A stretch of 64,000 nt of DNA from Sphingomonas sp. LY54. GTDB lineage: Bacteria; Pseudomonadota; Alphaproteobacteria; Sphingomonadales; Sphingomonadaceae. The notes beneath the pieces were generated by a model. The model was given only the letters and a program-made list of their open reading frames with translations, made no database searches and was not told where the DNA came from. Shown here one piece after another: positions 56,814 through 64,000 of this stretch. The stretch is from assembly GCF_035594035.1 (NCBI RefSeq), contig NZ_CP141588.1, positions 2,882,501 through 2,946,500 of the forward strand. Reading direction: 5' to 3'. Every line of letters starts with the position of its first letter. Within the stretch, counting starts at the first letter, position 1. The translations under genes were made by a program, and so were the position numbers.

Positions 56814-56829
56814 TGGCACAGCCCTTGCT
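56814..56829 (+). promoter_or_regulatory. Sigma-54 promoter of the fliE operon
   Basis: TGGCACAGCCCTTGCT matches TGGCAC-N5-TTGCW and lies 57 bases before the fliE ATG. Confidence 0.88.
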
Positions 56830-56886
56830 TATTCCTGCCCGAAGCGGCCGGCCATCCTGGGAATCCGGCCGCGGGGGTTTTGAAGA

Positions 56887-57240
56887 ATGACCAAGATCGA
56901 CACCAGCGGCCTGCTCGCGATGCGGTCCGCGATCCTCGAGAAGAACGACGCGCTGCAGCGCGCCGCCGGCGCAGGCACGGCGGGCGGAATCGGCGGCCTC
57001 GACGGCGGCACCGCCAAGACCGGCGGCTTCACCGCGAGCATGAAAAGCGCCCTGGCCGAAGTGAACGCGCTCCAGGCCCAGTCCTCCGCGGTCACCGAAG
57101 CCTATGAGCGCGGCGAAACCACCGACATCGCCGCCGTGATGCTGTCGCGCCAGCAGGCGTCGATCGGCTTCGAGGCGACGCTCCAGGTCAGGAACAAGCT
57201 CCTGATGGCGTACAAGGATATCATGAGCATGCCGGTCTGA
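56887..57240 (+). CDS. fliE: Flagellar hook-basal body complex protein FliE
   Basis: A 117-residue protein that joins the MS ring to the rod. The conserved C-terminal region [31 protein letters not shown] (landmarks [16 protein letters not shown] and AYKDIMSM) defines the family. It is the first gene of the fliEFGHIJKL operon under a sigma-54 promoter. fliF starts one base after its stop. Confidence 0.95.
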   Translation: MTKIDTSGLLAMRSAILEKNDALQRAAGAGTAGGIGGLDGGTAKTGGFTASMKSALAEVNALQAQSSAVTEAYERGETTDIAAVMLSRQQASIGFEATLQVRNKLLMAYKDIMSMPV

Positions 57241-57241
57241 T

Positions 57242-58942
57242 ATGAGCGAGCTTGCCGCCACCACCGAGGTCATGCCCGCGCCGCGCGCCATGGCCGTTGC
57301 CGCCCCGCAGGGAGGCGTCGCGACCCTCATCGGCCAGATCAAGGGGATCGCCGCCCAGCCGGCCGTCGCCCGCAGCCTGCCCGCGATCGCGCTGATCGGC
57401 CTGCTCGGCCTTGCCGCGATGATCTGGATGGCCGTCAGCGCGCCGCCGAGCCGCGACCTCTTCGCCGGCCTCGCCGACCAGGACAAGGCCGCGGTCGCCG
57501 AAGCGCTGAACGGCGCCGGCATCGAATATAGCCTCGACCGGAGCAGCGGTGCGCTCTCCGTGTCGGATGCGGATTATTACCAGGCGAAGATGCTGCTCGC
57601 CTCGCAGGGCCTGCCCAAGGCGGCCGGCGACGGCAACGACCTCATCGCCAAGCTGCCGCTCGGCGCCAGCCGCGCGGTGGAGGGCGAGCGCCTGCGCGGC
57701 GCCAAGGAGCTCGACCTCGCCCGCACGATCGAGGCGATCGACGCGGTCGAGAGCGCCCGCGTCCATCTCGCCGTCGACGCGCCGAGCGTGTTCCTGCGCG
57801 ACCGCACCCGTCGCGCCGCCTCGGTGATGCTGCGCATCGCCGCGGGCCGTTCGCTCAGCGACGCGCAGGTGCAGGCGATCGTCCATCTCGTCGCCTCTTC
57901 GGTCTCGGGCCTCTCGCCCGACGGCGTCTCGGTCGTCGACCAGAATGGCCGGCTGCTTTCGAACGGCGACGGCGATGGCGCCGGCGCCGCCTCGGACCGC
58001 CAGGTCGCGGTCCAGGCCAAGATCGAGGAGCGCTACCTGCAATCGCTCAACGCCTTGCTGACGCCGATCGTCGGCGCCGGCAATTTCACCGCCGAGGTCC
58101 ATGCCGACGTCGATTTCTCCGAAGTGCAGGCGACCCGCGAGGGCTTCCCGCAGGAGGCGAGCACGCTGAGCCGCGAGGAGCGTGCCTGGACCGCCCAGGG
58201 CGGCAATGGCGAGGTCGGCGGCATTCCCGGCACCCTGTCGAACCAGGCGCCCCCGGCGAGCCAGGTCGCGGCCGCGCCGGGCGGGGTCGTCGACTCCGCC
58301 GCCACGACGATCGAGCCGGCGCCCGCCGCCACCAAGACCCAGGAAAATTATACGCGCGCCTTCGCCATCGGCCGGGAAGTCTCGGTGACGCGCAAGCCCA
58401 CCGGCGGCGTCAAGCGCCTCACTGTGGCGGTCGCGTTGCGCAACCCGGCGAGCGGCGCTCCGCGCAGCAAGCAGGAACTGGCCGAACTCGAGGCGCTCGT
58501 GAAGGGCGCGGTCGGTTTCGACGCCCAGCGCGGCGATGCGGTGGCGCTCAGCGCCCGCAATTTCGTGGCGATCGAGGAAGCGACCGAAAATTGGTGGGAT
58601 GCGAGCTGGGTCGGGATGCTGGCCCGCAACCTCACCGCGCTCGTCATCGTCGCCTTGCTCGTCTTCGGGGTCGGCAGGCCGCTGCTGAAGCGCCGTGCCG
58701 CCGCCAAGGGCCAGGCCGCGGCGGTCGCCACCGGCAGCGAGATCGCGGCGGCGCTCGCCCAGGAGCGCGTGTCGCCCTCGTCGAGCGACGTCACATTGAA
58801 CATGATCGAGGCGGCGCCGAGCTACGAGGCCCGCGCCGTCCTCATCCGGAATTTCGTGCGCCAGGATCCGGCGCGGGCCGCGATCGTCGTGCGCGACCTG
58901 TTGCGTGCCGACCGCGGCGAAGGAGTAGAGAAGAATGGCTGA
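57242..58942 (+). CDS. fliF: Flagellar MS-ring protein FliF
   Basis: A 566-residue inner-membrane ring protein. Two transmembrane segments are visible (PAIALIGLLGLAAMIWMAV near residue 45; LVIVALLVFGVGRPLL near residue 465). The periplasmic part contains the RBM-type domains with ASQGLPKAAG and the YscJ/FliF pattern ARVHLAVDAPSVFLRD. The C-terminal tail binds FliG. The last eight bases overlap fliG. Confidence 0.95.
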   Translation: MSELAATTEVMPAPRAMAVAAPQGGVATLIGQIKGIAAQPAVARSLPAIALIGLLGLAAMIWMAVSAPPSRDLFAGLADQDKAAVAEALNGAGIEYSLDRSSGALSVSDADYYQAKMLLASQGLPKAAGDGNDLIAKLPLGASRAVEGERLRGAKELDLARTIEAIDAVESARVHLAVDAPSVFLRDRTRRAASVMLRIAAGRSLSDAQVQAIVHLVASSVSGLSPDGVSVVDQNGRLLSNGDGDGAGAASDRQVAVQAKIEERYLQSLNALLTPIVGAGNFTAEVHADVDFSEVQATREGFPQEASTLSREERAWTAQGGNGEVGGIPGTLSNQAPPASQVAAAPGGVVDSAATTIEPAPAATKTQENYTRAFAIGREVSVTRKPTGGVKRLTVAVALRNPASGAPRSKQELAELEALVKGAVGFDAQRGDAVALSARNFVAIEEATENWWDASWVGMLARNLTALVIVALLVFGVGRPLLKRRAAAKGQAAAVATGSEIAAALAQERVSPSSSDVTLNMIEAAPSYEARAVLIRNFVRQDPARAAIVVRDLLRADRGEGVEKNG

Positions 58943-59951
58943 GGCCGATCCCGTAACGCCGCCCGAGGTCAAGGGCGTCGATGCCGCTGCCATCCTGCTG
59001 ATGGTGTTGAGCGACGAGGAGGCTTCCGAGCTGCTCGGCCGCCTCGAGCCGGCCGAGGTCCAGCAGCTGGGCGCGGCCATGTTCAGCGTGTCGGACGTCA
59101 CCGAGCCGCAGGTCAACCAGGTGTTCGACCAGTTCATCTCGCGCGCCCGCCAGACGACGTCGATCGGCTTCGGCTCGGCCGGGCGCATCCGCAGCGTCAT
59201 GGAGAGCGCGCTCGGCCCCGACCGCGCCGAGAACATCCTTGCCCGGATCACGCCGGCGACGCGCAGCCGCGCGCTCGACGACCTGCGCTGGATGGACCCG
59301 AAGACGATCGCGGGCCTGATCGCGCAGGAGCATCCGCAGGTCGCCGCCTTGGTGTTGTCGCATCTCGACGCGCCGATCGCGGCCGAGGTGCTGGAGCTGC
59401 TGCCGGCGGCGATGCAGGGCGACGTCATCTATCGCGTCGCCACGCTCGATTCCGTCACCGCCGAAGCGCTCGAGGATCTGGAGCGCATCCTGGTCCGCGA
59501 AGTGGCCCGTTCGTCGGCGCCGTCCACCTCGCGCGGCGGCGCCACGGAAGCCGCCAAGATCATGAACAATATGGTGCCCGGCAGCGACCAGCGGATCATC
59601 CGCAACATCGCCAAGCTCGACAAGAATGTGGCGCAGACGATCCAGGACGAGATGTTCGTCTTCGACAATCTGATCGACATGGACGACAAGAATCTCGGCC
59701 TGCTGATGCGGTCGATCGACACCAGCATCCTGGTCGTCGCGCTGAAGGGCGCCGACGACAAGCTCAAGGAGCGCATCTTCGGCTGCATGTCGACGCGCGC
59801 CGCCGACACGATCCGGGACGAGATGGAGGAGCGCGGGCCGATGCGCCTCGTCGAGGTGCTCGACGCGCAGAAGGAGGTGTTGGCCGTCGCCCGGCGCCTC
59901 GCCGAGGATGGGACATTGATGCTTCCGGGCCGCGGAGGCGACTATGTCTGA
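58935..59951 (+). CDS. fliG: Flagellar motor switch protein FliG
   Basis: A 338-residue rotor protein. Standard motifs are LIAQEHPQVAALVLSHL (EHPQ), the middle-domain segment and a C-terminal torque helix region with charged residues (MRSIDTSILVVALKGADDKLKERIFGCMS, landmarks ALKGADDKLKERIF). It contacts FliF, FliM and the MotA loop. It overlaps fliF and fliH by eight bases each. Confidence 0.96.
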   Translation: MAEADPVTPPEVKGVDAAAILLMVLSDEEASELLGRLEPAEVQQLGAAMFSVSDVTEPQVNQVFDQFISRARQTTSIGFGSAGRIRSVMESALGPDRAENILARITPATRSRALDDLRWMDPKTIAGLIAQEHPQVAALVLSHLDAPIAAEVLELLPAAMQGDVIYRVATLDSVTAEALEDLERILVREVARSSAPSTSRGGATEAAKIMNNMVPGSDQRIIRNIAKLDKNVAQTIQDEMFVFDNLIDMDDKNLGLLMRSIDTSILVVALKGADDKLKERIFGCMSTRAADTIRDEMEERGPMRLVEVLDAQKEVLAVARRLAEDGTLMLPGRGGDYV

Positions 59952-60573
59952 TTTCCGCATGGCCGACGCCGTGGAATCCGCTTGCTGGATCGGCACCTTC
60001 GCCGGTTCGGGCCGCGTCGCCACCTTCACCCCCTGGGCGTCGCAACGCCCGGGGATGGCCCCAATCGAGGGCGAAGACGATGGTCCGACGGCGGTCATCG
60101 ACCCCGCGGCCATCCGCGCCGAGGCCTTCGCCCAGGGCTTCGACGAAGGCCGCCGCACCGTCACGCTCGAATGCGCCGACGAGCGCGCTGCCATCGCCCG
60201 CCTTGCCGAGGCGCTCGAGGTGCTGCGCCCGGAGCCAACCAACGCGCTCGCGGCCTTGCTGGCCGAGACCGTCGACCGGCTGGTTCGCCAGGTCGTCGGC
60301 GAAGTGGCGATCGACCCGCAATTGCTGATCGCCCGCGCCGAAGCGGCCGCGGCGCTGATCGGCGAGGAACTGGAGCCGTCCAAGCTGCTCGTCCATCCGG
60401 ACGACGCACCTTTGCTCGCCGACGCCCGGATCCCGGTCGAGATCGTCGCCGATCCGTCGCTTGAGCGGGGGGCGATCGTCCTCCAGGCCGCCGCCGGCTG
60501 GGTCGAGGACGGCCCCGCCGTCCGGCTCGACCGGCTCCGCGCCGCCCTTGCCAAATTGGGGGCGCCCGAATGA
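59944..60573 (+). CDS. fliH: Flagellar assembly protein FliH
   Basis: A 209-residue regulator of the FliI ATPase. The helical N-terminal part (AEAFAQGFDEGRRTV) has the FliH AxxxG-like spacing, and the C-terminal half resembles the peripheral-stalk-like domain (ELEPSKLLVHPDDAPLL, AGWVEDGPAVRLDRLRAAL). It overlaps fliG and fliI. It keeps FliI inactive until export. Confidence 0.88.
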   Translation: MSDFRMADAVESACWIGTFAGSGRVATFTPWASQRPGMAPIEGEDDGPTAVIDPAAIRAEAFAQGFDEGRRTVTLECADERAAIARLAEALEVLRPEPTNALAALLAETVDRLVRQVVGEVAIDPQLLIARAEAAAALIGEELEPSKLLVHPDDAPLLADARIPVEIVADPSLERGAIVLQAAAGWVEDGPAVRLDRLRAALAKLGAPE

Positions 60574-61892
60574 TCGCGCAGCAGGCCGCGTCCATGCTCG
60601 GCGCGCTCAACATCGCCGAGGACCGGCCGCGCCGCATCGGCCGCCTGGCCGCCTATGACGGGCTGATGCTCGAGGCCACCGGTTTTGCCCAGCCGATCGG
60701 CGCCGGCGCCCGCATCATCGCCGCTGACGGCCGTGCCGCTCGCGCCGAAGTGGTCGGCTTCCGCGGCAACCGCACCCTGCTGATGGCGCTCGATTCCGAC
60801 GCGCCGCATGCCGCCGGCGCCCGCGTCGAGCCGGACCATGGCGGCGGCCTCGCCGATGTCGGTCCGGCGCTGCTCGGCCGCGTCGTCGATGCGCTCGGCG
60901 CGCCGCTGGACGGCCTCGGCCCGATCGCCACCGCCGAGCGCTGGCCGCTCGCCGGCCGCGCCGGCAATCCGCTCGATCGCGGCCGCGTCACCGAGCCGTT
61001 CGACGTCGGCGTCCGCGCCGTCAACGCCTTGCTCACCGCCGGCGTCGGGCAACGCATCGCGCTGATCGCCGGATCGGGCGTCGGCAAGTCGGTCCTGATG
61101 GGCCAGATGCTGGCCGGCTCCGAAGCCGATATCAACGTCATCGGCCTGATCGGCGAGCGCAGCCGCGAAGTCAGCGATTTCCTCGCGACAAAGCTTCCGC
61201 CCGGCGTGCGCGAGAAGTCGGTCGTCGTCGCGGTCCCTGCCGATCACGCGCCTTTGCTGCGGCTGCGCGCCGCGATGCGCGCGACCGCCATCGCCGAATA
61301 TTTCCGCGCCCGCGGCAAGAAGGTGCTGCTGCTGGTCGACAGCCTGACGCGCGTCGCCCATGCGCAGCGCGAGATCGGCCTGTCGCTGGGCGAGCCGCCG
61401 ACCGTCAAAGGCTATCCGCCCTCGGCCCTCGGCCTGATCCCGCGCCTGTGCGAACGCGCGGGCGCCGACACCCGCACCGGCGGCTCGATCACCGGGCTCT
61501 ACACGGTGCTGGCCGACGGCGACGACACCGACGATCCGATCGTCGATTCCGCGCGCGCCATCGTCGACGGCCATTTCGTTCTCTCCCGCTCGCTCGGCGA
61601 GCAGGGCGTCTATCCCGCCGTCGACATCGGCCGCTCGCTGAGCCGGGTCATGCCCGACGTGGCGAGCCCGGAGCATGTCCGCGCCGCCAGCGCCTACCGG
61701 CGGCTGTGGTCGGCTTATGAGGAGAATAAGGACCTCATCCTGATGGGAGCCTATTCGGCGGGCGGCGATCCGCTGATCGACAGCGCCATCGCCCGCCGCC
61801 CCGAGCTGCTCGAATTCCTCAAGCAGGGCCCGGCCGAGAAGATCGGCTTCGAAAGCTCGCAGGCCGCGCTGATGGAGGCTTTCGCAGCATGA
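60570..61892 (+). CDS. fliI: Flagellar type III export ATPase FliI
   Basis: A 440-residue F1-like ATPase. Walker A is in LIAGSGVGKSVLMGQ, Walker B in KKVLLLVDSLTRVAHAQREIGLSLGEPP, and the catalytic Glu region is VIGLIGERSREVSDF. The C-terminal domain has SLSRVMPDVASPEHVRAA. It energises export with FliH and FliJ. The start overlaps fliH by four bases, and the end overlaps fliJ. Confidence 0.96.
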   Translation: MIAQQAASMLGALNIAEDRPRRIGRLAAYDGLMLEATGFAQPIGAGARIIAADGRAARAEVVGFRGNRTLLMALDSDAPHAAGARVEPDHGGGLADVGPALLGRVVDALGAPLDGLGPIATAERWPLAGRAGNPLDRGRVTEPFDVGVRAVNALLTAGVGQRIALIAGSGVGKSVLMGQMLAGSEADINVIGLIGERSREVSDFLATKLPPGVREKSVVVAVPADHAPLLRLRAAMRATAIAEYFRARGKKVLLLVDSLTRVAHAQREIGLSLGEPPTVKGYPPSALGLIPRLCERAGADTRTGGSITGLYTVLADGDDTDDPIVDSARAIVDGHFVLSRSLGEQGVYPAVDIGRSLSRVMPDVASPEHVRAASAYRRLWSAYEENKDLILMGAYSAGGDPLIDSAIARRPELLEFLKQGPAEKIGFESSQAALMEAFAA

Positions 61893-62311
61893 CCAGCCGG
61901 CTTCGCCAGCGCGCGCGCATCGTGCGCGTGCGCACCATCCAGCACGGCCTCGCCGCCGCCGTCGCCGAACAGGCGCAGCGCCGGGTCGCCGACCTCGAGG
62001 AAAGCGCGGCGCGGCTCGCCGACCTGCGCGACGGCTTCGGTGCCGGCGCCGGCACGTTGGTGGGCTCCTCGCTCGCCAGCCACGGCGAGATTGCGATGCG
62101 CCTCGACCTCGCGCGGGAAGGACTCGTCCGCTCGATCGGCACCGCCCGCGTCCGCGCCGAAATCTGCAAGGACGCCCGGATCGCCGCACACCGCGACCAG
62201 GAAAGCGCCGAGCGCGCTACCGAGCGCGCCATCCGTGAGGCCGCGCGCCGCGCCGAGAAGAAACAGCAGCAGGGCCGCGCGCCGCGCGCCCGCCTCCAGG
62301 ACCAGGACTGA
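61889..62311 (+). CDS. fliJ: Flagellar export protein FliJ
   Basis: A 140-residue coiled-coil protein, highly rich in Ala, Arg, Gln and Glu, matching the gamma-subunit-like FliJ in size and position between fliI and fliK. Sequence conservation in FliJ is low, so position carries most of the assignment. It overlaps fliI by four bases and ends three bases before fliK. Confidence 0.78.
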   Translation: MTSRLRQRARIVRVRTIQHGLAAAVAEQAQRRVADLEESAARLADLRDGFGAGAGTLVGSSLASHGEIAMRLDLAREGLVRSIGTARVRAEICKDARIAAHRDQESAERATERAIREAARRAEKKQQQGRAPRARLQDQD

Positions 62312-62314
62312 GAC

Positions 62315-63478
62315 ATGATGCCGACCGTACCGACTTTTTCCCTGCTCGACTCCATGCTCGACATGACCGTCAAGGCCGTGCCCGAGGGTGCGGGCGAGGG
62401 CGACGCCTTCGCCAAACTGATCGCGGGGCTCGAGACGGCGGAGGGCGAAGTCCCGACGCTGCAGGTGGCCACCGTCGGCGCGGAGCCGGAGACGTTGATC
62501 CAGGCCGGGCTGGCGCTGGCGACTCTGCCCGCCGCCGGCGAAGCTCCGGCCGGCGAGACGCGCCCGGCGCGGGTGCTGGAGCCCGAGGAAGCGGAGCAGC
62601 CGGAAAATGTGCTGGAGGATCTGGGGCTGCCGCCCTTGCTCACGCTCCAGCTCGTGCAGGCGCAACCCGTTCCTGCCGCAGCAAAGACGAAGGCGCCCAT
62701 TTCGGTCGACTTCACGGTCGAGACCAGCCTGCCGGCGCCGACGACGCAGGCGCTCATCGCCGCGACGGCACCGCAGCTCCAGGAAATGGTTGCTGCCAAG
62801 CCGGGCGAGGCGATCCAGTTGCGCCCCGAGCTGCTGCTGCCGCGCACAGCCGGCAAGGATCAGCCGAAGATCGCTGAAGCCAGCCCGGAGGCGACGGTGG
62901 AAGCCGCGCCGGAACTGCCGCTGGTGGCCGCTCTCCAGCGGACGCTCGCCGAGGCCCTGCCGGGCTTCGCCGCTCCGCAGACCGCGCCGGTCGAGGCCGC
63001 ACCGGCTTCGGCCTCGGCTCCGGCGACGCTGAACCCGGCCGACCAGGTGATCGAGCAGCAGCTCGACCTTGCCCAGGAAAGCGAATGGCTCGACCGGCTG
63101 GCAAAGGACATCGCCCGAACGGCGGGCGGCGAGGGCAGCCTGCGCTTCAAGCTCAACCCGGAGAATCTGGGCAGCCTGCACATCGAGATGACGCAGGGTG
63201 CGGCCGGCGCGTCGGTGCGCATGACAGCGGACACCGAGGCGGCGCGCGCGATCATCGCCGATGCGCAGCCGCGGCTCATCGCCGAGGCGCGGGCGCAGGG
63301 CGTCCGCATTTCCGAAGCGCATGTCGATCTCGGCGGCGGCGGCCAGCCGCAAGGCGGGGATCCGCGCGGACAGCGGGAATCACTGCAGGAAAACTACTTA
63401 ACGGGATTTAAACCATCATTGGCCGATGCAGGGCCTGCGCCGGTCTCGGCGCGGCAAGGCGCAGAACGCTATGCCTAA
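62315..63478 (+). CDS. fliK: Flagellar hook-length control protein FliK
   Basis: A 387-residue protein. The N-terminal two thirds are low complexity, rich in Pro, Ala and Glu. The C-terminal substrate-switch domain is LRFKLNPENLGSLHIEMTQ (about residues 275-295) and AQGVRISEAHVDL. It sets hook length and switches export from hook to filament substrates. ATG at 62315 or 62318 could be used. Confidence 0.86.
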   Translation: MMPTVPTFSLLDSMLDMTVKAVPEGAGEGDAFAKLIAGLETAEGEVPTLQVATVGAEPETLIQAGLALATLPAAGEAPAGETRPARVLEPEEAEQPENVLEDLGLPPLLTLQLVQAQPVPAAAKTKAPISVDFTVETSLPAPTTQALIAATAPQLQEMVAAKPGEAIQLRPELLLPRTAGKDQPKIAEASPEATVEAAPELPLVAALQRTLAEALPGFAAPQTAPVEAAPASASAPATLNPADQVIEQQLDLAQESEWLDRLAKDIARTAGGEGSLRFKLNPENLGSLHIEMTQGAAGASVRMTADTEAARAIIADAQPRLIAEARAQGVRISEAHVDLGGGGQPQGGDPRGQRESLQENYLTGFKPSLADAGPAPVSARQGAERYA

Positions 63479-63491
63479 GGGGGAAAAGACA

Positions 63492-64000
63492 ATGGACGAC
63501 AAGGAAGCAGCGCCCAAGCCCAAGAAGAAGGGCAAGCTGGTCCGGCTGCTCGCCGTGGGCGTCGTCCTGGGCGGCGTCGGCGGCGGCGCTTTCTATGCCG
63601 CCGGCGCGGGGTTGATCCCCGGCATGGGCGGCGGCCATTCGGTCGATGCGAACCGGCCTCATCTGGTGCCGCGCGACGGCGTGACGCCGAGCAATTATGC
63701 GGTGCGGGGCGAGCGCCCGGCCGAGCCCGGCCAGTTCAAGGCAAGCTATTATCCGCTGAAGGACGCGTTCACGTCCAACCTGCGCGGGACCGAGGGGTTC
63801 GTGCAGGTCGGGCTTGGCGTCTCGACTTATTATGACGACCGCGTGCTGCAGAATGTCGCGCTGCACGAAATGGCGGTGCGCTCGGCCGTGCTGCTGACGC
63901 TGGCCGACCAGGATCCGGTCCGGATCGCCACCGCCGACGGCAAGGCCGAACTCAAGACCAAGCTCACCGCCGCGGTCAACGACGTGCTGAAGGCCAAAGC
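63492..64000 (+). CDS. fliL: Flagellar basal-body protein FliL (3' end outside window)
   Basis: An open frame starting at ATG 63492 with a GGGGAAAAG leader and running past the window end. The first residues are charged (DDKEAAPKPKKKGK), followed by one transmembrane segment (LVRLLAVGVVLGGVGGG) and a periplasmic part with KASYYPLKDAFTSNLRG and VQVGLGVSTYYDDRVL, the FliL pattern. The C-terminus is cut. FliL supports stator function around the basal body. Confidence 0.87.
   Translation, partial: MDDKEAAPKPKKKGKLVRLLAVGVVLGGVGGGAFYAAGAGLIPGMGGGHSVDANRPHLVPRDGVTPSNYAVRGERPAEPGQFKASYYPLKDAFTSNLRGTEGFVQVGLGVSTYYDDRVLQNVALHEMAVRSAVLLTLADQDPVRIATADGKAELKTKLTAAVNDVLKAK

Noticed and set aside
58842..62189. 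1115-codon open frame on the minus strand
   Set aside because: It is antisense to fliF-fliJ; no domain is seen and it is a GC-frame artefact.

Overview
The window is GC-rich, densely coded chromosomal DNA. It most resembles a sphingomonad-type alphaproteobacterium. The grounds are a TonB-dependent receptor, many small secreted or lipoprotein hypotheticals, a short flagellin, a FlgJ with no muramidase domain, FliA plus sigma-54 flagellar promoters, and a branched-chain 2-oxoacid dehydrogenase operon. This assignment is inferred from gene content and was not tested by a search.

Layout. 1-1.7 kb: end of an acyl-CoA dehydrogenase, a small GntR regulator and a nitroreductase. 1.8-9.5 kb: a peptide-handling group made of a POT peptide transporter, two coupled secreted amidohydrolases (the second lacks the usual metal-binding HxH), a secreted cyclophilin and a secreted prolyl oligopeptidase. 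9.5-20 kb: a TonB receptor with a small HTH protein, small membrane and secreted proteins, an MCP-like protein with its signalling tip at the N-terminus, guaA, a beta-helix protein and an ArsC-like reductase. 20-25.7 kb: an orphan HPr-kinase-like P-loop protein, then a three-gene signalling cluster (response regulator, double-domain KaiC-like ATPase, hybrid histidine kinase). 25.9-27.6 kb: a phage-shock (psp) operon with a good sigma-54 promoter and an uncharacterised small first gene. 28-35 kb: E1 alpha, E1 beta and E2 of a branched-chain 2-oxoacid dehydrogenase, then an AceE/transketolase-like enzyme. 35-38.6 kb: a class A penicillin-binding protein and a DadA-like oxidoreductase.

38.6-64 kb is a large flagellar island. 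motAB and flgBCDEFGHIJKL lie on the minus strand. flgA, flgM, a FlgN-like gene, a lytic transglycosylase, flhA, a MinD/FlhG-like gene and fliA follow on the plus strand. A HicAB-type toxin-antitoxin pair and fliC are on the minus strand, then fliEFGHIJKL on the plus strand with fliL cut by the window end. Four near-consensus sigma-54 promoters (divergent flgB/flgA, the transglycosylase-flhA operon, fliE) and three sigma-28 type promoters (motA, flgM, fliC) are visible. Together they outline a sigma-54 early/middle, FlgM-FliA late hierarchy. The sigma-54 activator, flhF, flhB, fliD and the remaining export genes are not in the window.

No rRNA, tRNA, CRISPR array or insertion sequence was recognised. 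The observations most worth following are the response regulator/KaiC/kinase cluster, the inverted MCP-like protein, the paired catalytic and degenerate amidohydrolases, the sigma-54 psp operon with its small leader protein, flhG without flhF, and hicAB lodged inside the flagellar island.
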